From Laspinema sp. D2d (GTDB lineage Bacteria > Cyanobacteriota > Cyanobacteriia > Cyanobacteriales > Laspinemataceae), in contig NZ_JAMXFC010000003.1 of NCBI RefSeq assembly GCF_025370755.1, forward strand, positions 1 to 64,000: a DNA stretch of 64,000 nt, written 5' to 3'. Of the stretch, positions 1 through 9,027 are shown in pieces; position 1 is the first letter of the stretch, and every line of letters starts with the position of its first letter. A model generated the notes under the pieces. That model had not been told where the DNA came from and ran no database searches. It saw only the letters and a program-made list of their open reading frames with translations. The position numbers and the translations under genes are program-made.

Positions 1-109
1 ATCTCCCCCATCTCCCCCATCTCCCCCATCTCCCCCATCTCCCCCATCTCCCCCATCTCCCCCATCTCCCCCATCTCTCCCCCATCTCCCCCATCTCCCC
101 CATCTCCCC
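1..109. repeat. CCCCCATCT minisatellite
   Basis: About twelve head-to-tail copies of the 9-mer CCCCCATCT run from the window edge to just before the first gene, with one unit altered by an extra CT near position 77. One strand is almost pure pyrimidine. The same unit, on either strand, recurs at 42396-42446, 42544-42655 and 54324-54381. The array ends 9 bp before the ATG at 118, so it occupies the usual leader and ribosome-binding region of that gene. Confidence 0.95.
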
Positions 110-117
110 CAACACTC

Positions 118-723
118 ATGGATTTACAAGCGATTCGACAAGGAAAAATTAAAGATTTGCGAAATGCCGACCTTTCCGGTGCCGACTTAAGCGGCGCTCA
201 TCTGGCCCTGGCGGACTTGCAAGGAGCCAATTTAAGGGGAGCCAATCTCTCAGGGGCCGACCTACGCGGGGCGCAATTGCGCGCCAACTTACGCGGTGCC
301 GACCTCACGGGGGCCATTTTATCTGGGGCTGATTGTCGCAATGCCGACCTCACTGGGGCCATTTTAGTTGATGCCAATCTGCGTGATGCCAGCTTGGCGG
401 GAGCTTTTTTAGCTGGATCCGTTTGTAGCCAATTGGATTTAAGCGGAATAGACTTGCGCGGAGCGGATTTGCGCGGGACCCTCCTGAATCGGGCTTTTCT
501 GCAAGGGGCCGAACTGACCTCCGCCAACCTTTCTGGTGCTGACTTATCCTCCGCTGACTTAGAAGAAGCCAATCTCAATGGGGCCATTTTCTGCGGGGCC
601 AATTTAACCGGCTCTAACTTATTCTGTGCCACGATGGAGCAAACGCAATGGCTAGGGGCAAGACTGGAAGGCGCTTGTGTGGAAGGGACGCCTTTAGGAG
701 ACCGGAGAAGGCCCCAAGGATGA
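118..723 (+). CDS. Pentapeptide repeat protein
   Basis: A 201-residue protein made almost wholly of A(D/N)LxG pentapeptides from about residue 17 to 185, which predicts a right-handed quadrilateral beta-helix. The first 16 residues are not repetitive. There is no signal peptide or membrane segment, so it is probably cytosolic. Around residues 50-58 the register slips (GAQLRANLRGADL lacks two residues of a unit). Such proteins are abundant in cyanobacteria and mostly of unknown function; nothing here points to gyrase protection. The ATG lies directly after the minisatellite and no Shine-Dalgarno sequence is visible. An equally long open frame on the other strand is an artefact of the repeat's codon periodicity. 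Confidence 0.93.
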   Translation: MDLQAIRQGKIKDLRNADLSGADLSGAHLALADLQGANLRGANLSGADLRGAQLRANLRGADLTGAILSGADCRNADLTGAILVDANLRDASLAGAFLAGSVCSQLDLSGIDLRGADLRGTLLNRAFLQGAELTSANLSGADLSSADLEEANLNGAIFCGANLTGSNLFCATMEQTQWLGARLEGACVEGTPLGDRRRPQG

Positions 724-1044
724 ACTAGGGAATGGATTTTCGCTGGTATTTCTCCGTAAAAAGGTAGATTTTTTGAGTTCAATCCCCTCCCATCTGGGTA
801 GAGACCCCACCCTATTTTTCCGAAGGGAAGGGCAGGGTTCTCCCCAAACTTGAACCCTTGAAAGAATTACGGGGTATAGGTTTAAGGGATTGATAACCTG
901 AAAATCAACCTCGGGCAGTCCCCTCTTTTTCTCCCTCTTCCGGGCTCTCTCCCCTGGTTTCTCTTATAGCCTCCATAACCATCACAAAAGTTTACATTTT
1001 GTAATGAACCGTTATAATGGAGCAGTAAACAAACCTGCAAAAAA
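724..1044. other. Intergenic region
   Basis: This 321-bp gap holds a good promoter near its end (991-1018). No gene or clear terminator was recognised in the rest, which is rich in short C runs. Confidence 0.6.
991..1018 (+). promoter_or_regulatory. Sigma-70-type promoter for the DUF2993 gene
   Basis: TTTACA (991-996) is separated by 16 bp from a perfect TATAAT (1013-1018). Transcription would start near 1025, about 20 bp before the ATG at 1045. The leader would be short, and no Shine-Dalgarno sequence is visible. Confidence 0.7.
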
Positions 1045-1806
1045 ATGGTATCCTCATTGTTTGGCAGTAAACCGTTTCAAAATCAAAGTGGTGATGCTCT
1101 CGTTAGTAAAGTAGCGGGTGCCGCGATCGCTGCGTTGTTCAAGAAATCTGAAAAAGTTGAAGCCAATGTCCGAGCAGAACCCGTAACCAAGCTGTTGCAG
1201 GGCAGCGTCGATGGCTTTGACTTCATTGGCAAAGGAATGCTGATGTATAATGGCCTGCGGATCGAGAACATGGAATTGTACCTGCAAGCCGTTGCCATTG
1301 ATATTGGCGCGATTTTTGCCGGTCAAGTCCAGTTACGACGACCCACCAGCGCCAGCATGAGAGTGGTTTTAACCGAAGCTGACTTAAACACTTCCTTTAA
1401 TACACCGTTTGTAGTCGAAAAACTTCAAAGATTACAGTATCAAGGTGAGTCCCTGAATTTTCACCAAACTCAGGTCAACCTCACGCCGGATAAAAGAATT
1501 CAAATTCTGTCCCAAGTGAGTCTCGGCAACTCTGACACAACGATCGCCCTGGATATGACCGCCAGTGTTGAGGTGGAAGAACGCAGAAAAATCCAATTTA
1601 TCGAAGTGAGTTATGGGGGAGACGAGAAGGCGGTTGATCTAGGTAAGCAGTTGATTAATCATGTCAATGACTTGCTGGACTTAGATAAATTTGCTTTAGA
1701 GGGAAGCCAATTGCGGGTAGATCGGATCCGACTGCAAAACCAGGAAATCGTCTTTTATGGTTCCGCGCAGATCGATCAGTTCCCCTCGGGGAAAGGTAAA
1801 AAATAA
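1045..1806 (+). CDS. DUF2993 domain protein
   Basis: A 253-residue protein resembling the DUF2993 (LmeA-like) family, which is common in cyanobacteria and actinobacteria. The domain spans roughly residues 40-245: alternating beta strands around LRIENMELYLQAVAIDIGAI, then LTEADLNTSFNTPFV, a family hallmark. There is no N-terminal signal peptide; the short N-terminus (MVSSLFGSKPF) is followed by an Ala-rich helix. In mycobacteria LmeA is a periplasmic lipid-binding protein acting in lipomannan metabolism; the role here is unknown. The ATG lies just downstream of a strong promoter. The gene converges on the membrane-protein operon that ends at 1837. Confidence 0.85.
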   Translation: MVSSLFGSKPFQNQSGDALVSKVAGAAIAALFKKSEKVEANVRAEPVTKLLQGSVDGFDFIGKGMLMYNGLRIENMELYLQAVAIDIGAIFAGQVQLRRPTSASMRVVLTEADLNTSFNTPFVVEKLQRLQYQGESLNFHQTQVNLTPDKRIQILSQVSLGNSDTTIALDMTASVEVEERRKIQFIEVSYGGDEKAVDLGKQLINHVNDLLDLDKFALEGSQLRVDRIRLQNQEIVFYGSAQIDQFPSGKGKK

Positions 1807-1809
1807 GGG

Positions 1810-1838
1810 AGCGATCGCCTCAAATTTGGGGGATCGCT
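1810..1838. terminator. Possible bidirectional hairpin between convergent genes
   Basis: AGCGATC (1810-1816) pairs with GATCGCT (1832-1838), and flanking GCC/GGG bases extend the stem. It lies between the DUF2993 stop and the stop of the leftward gene. There is no T run, so it is only a candidate. Confidence 0.35.
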
Positions 1839-3570
1839 ACCGGGGGCGCTTTGTCAGACACTCCGCCTGGAGTACGACAAAATCGCCCGCCTCAAACTGA
1901 GTACAAGGGGCGATCGCTCCCACTAATGCCGGAACTGTTCCCTGTCGTAGTGCTGCCTCCGCTTGTTGGGCAGCCTTAAAAAGCGGTTGAGTTTCAGTCA
2001 ATTGAAAGCGGCGTAACCAGGCACTTTTTTCTAAATACTCTGGGGTAAAGGCGGACCGTTCTACAATCCATAAATCAATTCCATACTTTTGAATCACTTG
2101 CTGGACTGCATCCAATTTTTCACTATATTGAGCGGTCAAAATTTCTATTGCCCGTTGATTGAGTTCTTGATAATAAGTCTGATGATATCCAATCACATAG
2201 CTGGGACTGACCAAAATAGACCGATTGGTGAAAGCTGGTAGATTATCGGTTTCTTCAGCAATGCCAGCAATTAATGTATCTTTCGGTTGAGTGGATAAAA
2301 ATTCATAGAGGGGTGAAAATTTGCCAATTTTGTAATCGACGTCGGGAAATTTTCTTAACAGAATTGGATAGATTAGCAAAATGGTCAACAAGGTAGTAGC
2401 GGTTATTCCCCACATAAATTTGTAGGTTTTGGCCCGAGTCGTCTGTAGTTTTTGAACCAGCCATTCTAAAATTAAGGTCAACGAAATCGCCCCGGCGATC
2501 GGCATCACCAGTCTCAGACTATGTTCCGTATATCGACTGGGAAGATGCAGTTGAAATAACAGGGCATGAGCCGCCAAAAACATAGCAAATGAAACAAACA
2601 ATAATTCCGGCAAAATAATCAGGCGAGGGCTAATTTTTTCAGCTAGGGAAAACCGAGTAAAAAATCTCAATAAAACCGGCAATAAAAGCCCTAACCAAAT
2701 TTGAGGCAAACTAAACGAAAGTTCGCACCATTCACTTGGAAAAATCCCGGTTCGCCGCCAACACAACCAATATTCCCAAGGATTATCAATAAAAAAGCTG
2801 GGCCATAAAATTTGGGCTTGGGCAGCGGTTAAAACGGGACCATATTCAGAAGATTTTAACGCATAAGGTAACATCACCGCAAAGGCTACACTTAAACCAA
2901 TTCCGGACAATAAATAGTTTTTCCGGTGAGGAGATAGAGATATCCGGCCCTGATTCCAGGATAAACAGTGGAACAATAAAAGACCCGACGCTAGGAAAAC
3001 ACACTGGGGATAAAATAGTCCTAAGAGGGCAATAGTTACTCCCGTTAAAATAAGATTTTCTCGCAAGAAGTAATACAAAAAGGCTAAAAATAAGGGATAG
3101 GCAAAAGCAACAGGGGTGGCGGAGGGAATATCATCTTGTAACCAAAAGTTTTGATTCAACAGCAATCCGCAGATAAACCCGGCAAAGGGGACTGGAAAAA
3201 GCTCTATCACCACTTGAAAGCAATAGAAAGTAGCGACAAAAACCAGAATTAAGGGCAGGATTTTATTGAATAAAAACGGGTTGATTCCCAGTTTTGCCCC
3301 AATCAGATATAAGGTTGTATATCCAGCCGGGGCCACGGATTCAAAATAGTCTGCCATCACATCATCAGGGAACAAATCGGCATCTAAAAACCGCTGCATC
3401 CAAAAGACGTGCTGCCTTGCGTCATCTTGGATGATATAAGGGTGAGATAAAGCAATTTTCAAGGCGAAAATCGCATAAATTACCGCCACAGCGAGGGTTC
3501 CAATCAGCCAGAAAATCTGCCCTTGTCGCGAGGAGTTAGAGATAATGCGAAAAAATCGGGATGAGATCAT
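1837..3570 (-). CDS. Polytopic membrane protein, GT-C-like (copy 3 of 3)
   Basis: A 577-residue protein with about ten predicted membrane helices and a soluble C-terminal part of roughly 150 residues. It is the third of three tandem paralogs. Each carries the block QDDARQHVFWMQRF after the first helix, then an ADYF-SVAPAGYT motif. An acidic pair in the first external loop is typical of GT-C glycosyltransferases that use lipid-linked sugars, so a glycosyltransferase-like role is my inference; no named family was recognised with certainty. Its ATG overlaps the TGA of the preceding gene (ATGA at 3570-3567), which indicates translational coupling. Together with the upstream flippase-like gene it suggests cell-envelope polysaccharide or glycolipid work. 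Confidence 0.75.
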   Translation of the reverse strand: MISSRFFRIISNSSRQGQIFWLIGTLAVAVIYAIFALKIALSHPYIIQDDARQHVFWMQRFLDADLFPDDVMADYFESVAPAGYTTLYLIGAKLGINPFLFNKILPLILVFVATFYCFQVVIELFPVPFAGFICGLLLNQNFWLQDDIPSATPVAFAYPLFLAFLYYFLRENLILTGVTIALLGLFYPQCVFLASGLLLFHCLSWNQGRISLSPHRKNYLLSGIGLSVAFAVMLPYALKSSEYGPVLTAAQAQILWPSFFIDNPWEYWLCWRRTGIFPSEWCELSFSLPQIWLGLLLPVLLRFFTRFSLAEKISPRLIILPELLFVSFAMFLAAHALLFQLHLPSRYTEHSLRLVMPIAGAISLTLILEWLVQKLQTTRAKTYKFMWGITATTLLTILLIYPILLRKFPDVDYKIGKFSPLYEFLSTQPKDTLIAGIAEETDNLPAFTNRSILVSPSYVIGYHQTYYQELNQRAIEILTAQYSEKLDAVQQVIQKYGIDLWIVERSAFTPEYLEKSAWLRRFQLTETQPLFKAAQQAEAALRQGTVPALVGAIAPCTQFEAGDFVVLQAECLTKRPR

Positions 3571-5294
3571 AGATCCGATGAATTGAAAGTGAGAATACAG
3601 GCAGAATCTAAGACGGCAAGTTTATTGAAGTGGAATACGGTGCAGCGATCGCCAACCTGGGCTAAAACCGGGGTCATTCCCTTCTCCATTTGGGCGATCG
3701 CCTGATTCGCTGCCGGTTGATATTGCATCATCCAGCGATCGGTTTTCACATAGGAGGCGGTAAACGAACCCTCCTCAATCAACCAAAAATCAATATCATA
3801 GTCGGTGATAAACTGCTTAACTTCGGTTAATTCGGGGCTGTAATGGGCATGAATTAAATCGAGACTCCGTTCCTGGATTTCCGCATAATACCCTTCATGA
3901 TAAGGGACGACATACCCTTCATTCCCAATCAAAATTGACCGCTGACTAAACGAAGGAATATTATTTACTTCATCGGTAACTGAGGCAATTTGAATATCTT
4001 TGGGCTGTTGGGCAAAAAATTCATATAAGGCCGGAAAATACCCATATTGATAATCAGTGCGAGGAAATCTTTTTAACCCTAAAGGTTCTAAAATAAGGGC
4101 AGCTAAAATCACATAACACCCAACCCGAGTGATAGTTTTTTGATTTATATTTTCCCCCAAAATTAGAAGTGCATCCATCACCAGGGTGACGGTGATTCCC
4201 GCCGCGATCGCACTGACAATCCGAAAGGTATGTTCCGTGTAGCGACTGGGTAAATGTAATTCAAATAACATCAAATGAGATAGGAAAAACATTCCTAACG
4301 ATGCCAGCATGATCTCCAGCAAAATCCCTGCCTGTTTGATCTGCCCCGCCAAAGGAAAAGCCCCACGAAAACGGAGTAGAAGGGGTAAAATTCCTCCTAA
4401 AATCAGCGGGGAAATTATGCCAAATCGAGGCATCATCCCACTCCGTTGACCCGTAAACCAGTAATGGCCCCAATCCTCGCTGAAAAACTCACTTTTACCC
4501 CGCTTTAAAAACTCTGGCAAAGTTTTAGCTTCAGCAGCAGTAATCACCGGACCATAATCATCGGACTTCAACATATACGCGATAATAACGATTGCTGCAA
4601 TTCCGAATAAACTGCCATAAAATTGATACAGCTTTCCTGGTTGCTTCCGATGAGGACGCCAATCAGTCAGACGCAAAACTTGTAAAATTAAAACTACAAT
4701 CGCAACCAACAAGCATTGCGGATAAAATAACCCCAAAAGGGCAACGAATACCCCTGTTCCAACAAGGTTGTTCCGCAACAAATAATAGACAAATCCAGTA
4801 AATAAGGGATAAACAAACGCCACGGGAGTTGCTGAAACCACATCATCCCGCATCCAGATATAATGATTGACCAATAACCCACTGATAAATCCTGCAACGG
4901 GCACCGGCAACAGTTCCATTGTGATGCCAAAACAGAAAACCGTTGTGATTAATCCTAAAATAGGAGGTAGGAGTTTATGCAGCAGCATCGGTGAAACGCC
5001 CAACTTGGCAATTATCCAATAGAAGGCAGTATATCCCGCTGGTGCAACGGATTGAAAATAATCCGCAATCCAATCATTGGGAAATAATTCCGGATCGATA
5101 AAACGCTGCATCCAAAAAACGTGCTGCCGTGCATCATCTTGTACTACATAGTCGATACTAAACGCGTGCTGTAATACTAAACTTCCATAAAATGTAGCAA
5201 AGACTAATGTTAAAGTCAGCCAAAAAATCACGGTAGATTTTGGAGATTTTTCCAAGGGACCTGTCAAAAATCGATGCAAATTGGGCATTGCCAT
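3567..5294 (-). CDS. Polytopic membrane protein, GT-C-like (copy 2 of 3)
   Basis: The middle paralog, 576 residues from the start chosen here. A longer frame opens at a GTG at 5399, but that would overlap the upstream gene, and the extra residues have no match in the paralogs. Starting at the ATG at 5294 (MAMPNLHRFLTGP; a second ATG lies at 5288) aligns with the sister N-terminus MNYLRKFLTAP. It shares QDDARQHVFWMQRF, the ADYFQSVAPAGYT motif and a soluble C-terminus containing YDIDFWLIE, a block conserved in all three. About ten membrane helices are visible. Function is unknown; GT-C-type glycosyltransferase is inferred from topology and the DD motif. Confidence 0.75.
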   Translation of the reverse strand: MAMPNLHRFLTGPLEKSPKSTVIFWLTLTLVFATFYGSLVLQHAFSIDYVVQDDARQHVFWMQRFIDPELFPNDWIADYFQSVAPAGYTAFYWIIAKLGVSPMLLHKLLPPILGLITTVFCFGITMELLPVPVAGFISGLLVNHYIWMRDDVVSATPVAFVYPLFTGFVYYLLRNNLVGTGVFVALLGLFYPQCLLVAIVVLILQVLRLTDWRPHRKQPGKLYQFYGSLFGIAAIVIIAYMLKSDDYGPVITAAEAKTLPEFLKRGKSEFFSEDWGHYWFTGQRSGMMPRFGIISPLILGGILPLLLRFRGAFPLAGQIKQAGILLEIMLASLGMFFLSHLMLFELHLPSRYTEHTFRIVSAIAAGITVTLVMDALLILGENINQKTITRVGCYVILAALILEPLGLKRFPRTDYQYGYFPALYEFFAQQPKDIQIASVTDEVNNIPSFSQRSILIGNEGYVVPYHEGYYAEIQERSLDLIHAHYSPELTEVKQFITDYDIDFWLIEEGSFTASYVKTDRWMMQYQPAANQAIAQMEKGMTPVLAQVGDRCTVFHFNKLAVLDSACILTFNSSDL

Positions 5295-5362
5295 AGACAA
5301 GAGAGTGAATTTGGCGAAAGGGAAGGGAATTAACCCCTGTGAATGGAGCAGAGAATTTACTC

Positions 5363-7075
5363 TTAATCTTTGATCATACACTGAGATTGGACCACCCACA
5401 AATCTCCCGTGTTAAACACCGTACAACGGGCGATCGCCTCGGCAACAAAGGGCAGATTTCCCGTTTCCAAGGAGGCGATCGCCGCCTCCGCCTCCGGTTG
5501 ATACTGTTGCAACCACCGATTCCGGGTAAAATACCCCGGTTCAAACGCCGATTGCTCAATTAACCAAAAGTCGATGTCATACTGTTCAATCACCCTTTGC
5601 ACCACTGTTTTATCCCCACTATATTGAGCGCGAATTACATCCCGCATCCGTTGACTAAATTCGCGATAATATCCCTGATGATAGGGGATTGCATATTCTC
5701 GCCCGACTAAAATAGACCGATGGGAAAAGGTCGGTAAATTATTTGCTTCCCCGCTTAAAGATGCAATTAAACTATCCTGGGGTTGCTGTTGGAAAAATTG
5801 ATATAAATCGGGCAAAGGTCCCGGACGATAATTCGTGCGAGGAAAACTCGGCGTATAGTTAGGATAAAAAATTAAGGCAGCGGTGAAAAATACCATCATG
5901 CCTGCTGCAATAACCTGTTTTCCCTGCCCTGAAAACGGCGTTAAAACCTCCAATGCCCAATCTATGAGAATGGCAATCAAAATCCCCGTTGTAACGGCTA
6001 AAACTATTCTAAAACTATGGTCAATATACCGACTGGGTAGATGCAGTTTAAATAATATAGAATGGGCCGCAAAAAACATTAGAACTGCTGCCAATATCAG
6101 ATTTTTTAATAACTGTGATGCCTGAGAGAGTTGAGAAATCAACGGAAACCGGGAAGGATACCGACAAACCCAAGGTAAGAAAATTCCCCCCCAAATCAAC
6201 GGGGGTAATAAAGGGGGAAGAATTCCCGATCGCTCTCCAATTAACCAAAAATAAAAGGGATTTTCATGGTAAAATGGGTTCCGTCCTCCCGGCCATAATT
6301 CCGGGGAAGTCACGGCGTCAGCAGTCGTTAAAACCGGACCATATTCATTAGTTTTCAACGCATAAGGCAACATCACCGTAAAGGCTACAGCTAAACCGAT
6401 TCCGGAAAACAGATAATCCCGCCAATTATGAGAGAGAGAAATCCGCCCGGATTGCCAAGAAATTAGACGCAGGGCTAAGATGGCAGAAGCGATGAATACA
6501 TACTGGGGATAACAGAGTCCTAAGAGGGCGATCGCCACACAACTGCCCACTAAATGATTCCGCGATAAATAATAGAGAAATCCTACAAACAGCGGATATA
6601 AAAAAGCCCGAGGAGTTGCGGAAACCACATCAAATTTCATCCAGAGACTTTGATTTAGCAAGACACTACTAATAAAAGCAGCCAATGGGACCGGAAACAA
6701 CTGCAAGGTTAATCCAAAGCAGTAAATTGTAGTGATAATAGCTAGGGCGATCGGCAGCAACTTACTTAACAATAAGGGTTCAATTCCTAGCAGCGCCATC
6801 CCGCGATAAACCGCCGTATATCCTGCTGGGGCCACGGATTGAAAATAATCGGCAATGTAATCCCCCGGAAATAAATCCGGGTTTACAAATCGCTGCATCC
6901 AAAAGACGTGTTGCCTCGCATCATCCTGAACTATATATTCACCATTAAAAGCTTTTTGCAGTACCATTGCCCCATAAATCACCGCAAAAGTCAAGCTCAA
7001 ACTGAACCAAAAGATAACAACGGGACTGAATCGATTGGAAATAGGGGCAGTTAGGAATTTGCGTAAATAATTCAT
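5363..7075 (-). CDS. Polytopic membrane protein, GT-C-like (copy 1 of 3)
   Basis: The first paralog of the triplet, 570 residues, starting at an ATG 45 bp downstream of the flippase-like gene. N-terminal helix, then QDDARQHVFWMQRF at about residues 51-64 and ADYFQSVAPAGYT, then roughly ten helices, then a soluble domain with the YDIDFWLIEQSAF block near residue 505. The three copies keep length and motif order but differ throughout, so the duplications are old and the copies have probably diverged in substrate. The gene lies in an apparent operon running from 8065 to 1837. The GT-C assignment is inference. Confidence 0.75.
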   Translation of the reverse strand: MNYLRKFLTAPISNRFSPVVIFWFSLSLTFAVIYGAMVLQKAFNGEYIVQDDARQHVFWMQRFVNPDLFPGDYIADYFQSVAPAGYTAVYRGMALLGIEPLLLSKLLPIALAIITTIYCFGLTLQLFPVPLAAFISSVLLNQSLWMKFDVVSATPRAFLYPLFVGFLYYLSRNHLVGSCVAIALLGLCYPQYVFIASAILALRLISWQSGRISLSHNWRDYLFSGIGLAVAFTVMLPYALKTNEYGPVLTTADAVTSPELWPGGRNPFYHENPFYFWLIGERSGILPPLLPPLIWGGIFLPWVCRYPSRFPLISQLSQASQLLKNLILAAVLMFFAAHSILFKLHLPSRYIDHSFRIVLAVTTGILIAILIDWALEVLTPFSGQGKQVIAAGMMVFFTAALIFYPNYTPSFPRTNYRPGPLPDLYQFFQQQPQDSLIASLSGEANNLPTFSHRSILVGREYAIPYHQGYYREFSQRMRDVIRAQYSGDKTVVQRVIEQYDIDFWLIEQSAFEPGYFTRNRWLQQYQPEAEAAIASLETGNLPFVAEAIARCTVFNTGDLWVVQSQCMIKD

Positions 7076-7120
7076 ACTTAAACAGCAGTGATTTTCGGGA
7101 AAATCAATTGTAGAGGATTC

Positions 7121-8065
7121 CTAACGATTTTGGGTGCGTAGGGTGGATAAATATCGCTCTAAAAACGGTAATCCCGCAATTGCCGGGAGCAAATAACGAG
7201 CGGTACAGAGTAATCCCAATGCTGCACCCGTTGCTTCTCCAAAATAGGGCTGATAGAACAGAATTAAGGCAGCATCTCGGGTTCCGACTCCGGCAAAGGT
7301 TAAGGGCATTAAACCGGCGAGAATAGCTAAAGGAGAGAGGGCTAGATTAGTTAAAAATGGCGTCCAGGTATTGAGGGCGAGAATAAAAAACCAAATTTGT
7401 AAGAGGTGGCAAAACCAGAGGAAAATAGAAGTAAGCGTAACCGTCACTAACCGACGGCGATCGCCCCAAAAGTAATCGTGCATTTCCCCCCAGGAAAAGC
7501 GCAATTTATCCAGCTTGATTTTAACCTTTTTCGGTGCAAAACGGGAAGCTAGTCCAAAACAGCCCCGCGCAAACCGAGGCGAACTCAACAACAATAACCC
7601 GACGATTAATCCCCCGGTAACCCCCGTTGTCATCGCCCAAAACAAAGCATCTTTCGCGGGATATAAGAGCAAGCCAAAAACGCACCATAAGAGCAGGGAG
7701 AGCAAGTCACAGGCTTTTTCAAACACCACCAAAGATAGAGCCAAAGACCCATTTAAATGCCCGCGATCGCGCATAAAATAAGCCTTAGCAATATCCCCCA
7801 TTTTCGAGGGTAATACCATATTTAACACACTAGAAGCCAGAATCAGCCGATTTGCCTCGGGAAAATCCAGACCCGAACTCGCTGGTGCAAGCTGCTGTAA
7901 ACGCCAACTGGTAATCGCAACCAGGGGGACCACCATTCCCAAACTCACCACCATCCAGAGGCGATCGCAATTTTGGAACACCTGGACCAACCGGGGAAAA
8001 TCAATTTTCCAGTAGATAACCGCCAGAATAAGCAAGCTAATCGTCAGAGAAATCAGTCGTTTCAT
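7121..8065 (-). CDS. Lysylphosphatidylglycerol synthase TM-region family protein (flippase-like)
   Basis: A 314-residue integral membrane protein with the features of the LPG_synthase_TM/UPF0104 family: an N-terminal helix (MKRLISLTISLLILAVIYW), then the family block around VLNMVLPSKMGDIAKAYFMR (about residues 80-99), followed by VVFEKACDLLSLL and a C-terminal FAGVGTRDAAL motif. This family includes the membrane half of MprF and AglD2-like flippase candidates; the cytoplasmic aminoacyl-transferase half is absent. It heads the leftward operon with the three GT-C-like paralogs, which fits handling of a lipid-linked precursor. That role is inferred from context. The start is an ATG; no strong ribosome-binding site is visible. 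Confidence 0.82.
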   Translation of the reverse strand: MKRLISLTISLLILAVIYWKIDFPRLVQVFQNCDRLWMVVSLGMVVPLVAITSWRLQQLAPASSGLDFPEANRLILASSVLNMVLPSKMGDIAKAYFMRDRGHLNGSLALSLVVFEKACDLLSLLLWCVFGLLLYPAKDALFWAMTTGVTGGLIVGLLLLSSPRFARGCFGLASRFAPKKVKIKLDKLRFSWGEMHDYFWGDRRRLVTVTLTSIFLWFCHLLQIWFFILALNTWTPFLTNLALSPLAILAGLMPLTFAGVGTRDAALILFYQPYFGEATGAALGLLCTARYLLPAIAGLPFLERYLSTLRTQNR

Positions 8066-8394
8066 TAATCCAGAATTAAGGGTGAGAGGAATCCAGAGGA
8101 ATTTGTAGAAGGGTTCTATTTGGAAACCAACTTGTCAGCCAACAGCAGTTGTGAAAATGTCAAAAAATTATTGACTTATTTGAATGTACATGATGAAGCG
8201 ATAGTTTTTGATGGGCCAGAGTACCAGCATTCTGACTAATGGATTACTGGACTGTGATGCGATCGCCCTCCAACCCCCTCCCAACCCATAAGCTATCACC
8301 ACCCCAACTGTTAGCCAAACATTAAACTTTCCCAAATAACCGCCTTATTCTGAGAAAATAGAAGAGTAAGCCGTAAAATAACCCCCTTAAAAAT
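8066..8394. other. Divergent intergenic region
   Basis: 329 bp between the leftward membrane operon and a rightward pentapeptide gene. It must hold promoters for both. A TTGACT at 8171-8176 has no convincing -10 partner. No gene or structured element was recognised. Confidence 0.5.
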
Positions 8395-8967
8395 ATGGAT
8401 GCTAACGAACTACTAGAACGATATGCTGCTGGAGAACGAGATTTTCGCGATACGGACCTGTTTCGGGCGGATCTGAGTAATGCGGAGTTGAGTGGTGTCA
8501 GTTTCTTTCGCACGAGCTTGTTTGGTGCTAATCTATTTCGGGCTAAACTGATTGGGTGTGATTTCTTCCGGTCTACCCTGATCGGGGCTAATCTCTATTG
8601 TGCGAATCTGAGTGGGGCAAATTTGACCGGCGCAAATTTGACTGGCGCGAATCTCAGTGGGGCGGATTTCAGTGGTGCGGACCTCACAGATGCAGATTTG
8701 GGAGGTGTGGACTTGAGTTATGCGACGTTGCATTATACGGACTTCACAGGTGCGAACTTGTTTCGGGCGATGTTGGTGGATGCGAAGTTGAATCATGCCA
8801 AGTTGGTGCGGGTGCGGTTGCGGGGTGCGAATTTGAATGGCGCGATCGCAGAAGGGGCGATTTTTTCTAAGGTGATGGGGCTTTCGGAGGAGGTGAAACA
8901 GGATTTGCTCGATCGCGGTGCAGTATTCCAAGAGTTGACAGAAGCGGTTCCCTCCCTGATCGCCTGA
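8395..8967 (+). CDS. Pentapeptide repeat protein
   Basis: A 190-residue protein with A(D/N)L-type pentapeptides from about residue 19 to 165 (for example GANLTGANLTGANLSGADF). A non-repetitive N-terminus (MDANELLERYAAGERDFRD) is of the kind found in many cyanobacterial pentapeptide proteins. The C-terminal 25 residues (around LSEEVKQDLLDRGAVF) look like a capping helix. No signal peptide. Function is unknown. It is not closely similar in sequence to the pentapeptide gene at 118. Long frames on the opposite strand are shadows of the repeat. Confidence 0.93.
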   Translation: MDANELLERYAAGERDFRDTDLFRADLSNAELSGVSFFRTSLFGANLFRAKLIGCDFFRSTLIGANLYCANLSGANLTGANLTGANLSGADFSGADLTDADLGGVDLSYATLHYTDFTGANLFRAMLVDAKLNHAKLVRVRLRGANLNGAIAEGAIFSKVMGLSEEVKQDLLDRGAVFQELTEAVPSLIA

Positions 8968-8980
8968 CTTAAGCAGACTC

Positions 8981-9021
8981 GGGGGCGATCGCACTTCAAT
9001 ACTCAACCGGCGATCGCCCCC
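8981..9021. terminator. HIP1-containing inverted repeat between convergent genes
   Basis: GGGGGCGATCGC (8981-8992) and GCGATCGCCCCC (9010-9021) form a perfect 12-bp stem with a 17-base loop, and each arm carries a HIP1 octamer. It lies exactly between the convergent pentapeptide and oxidoreductase stops. No T run follows, so its role as a terminator is probable rather than certain. Confidence 0.55.
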
Positions 9022-9027
9022 TCAGAC

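Noticed and set aside
198-782. 194-codon frame antisense to the first pentapeptide gene
   Set aside because: Pentapeptide codon periodicity keeps the opposite strand open. Composition is Ser/Lys/Pro-rich without domains and there is no ribosome-binding site.
5295-5399. N-terminal extension of the middle GT-C-like paralog to a GTG at 5399
   Set aside because: It would overlap the upstream gene by 37 bases, and the added residues have no match in either paralog.
8533-9006. 157-codon frame antisense to the second pentapeptide gene
   Set aside because: Same artefact: a low-complexity Ile/Arg/Gln repeat mirrors the sense repeat.
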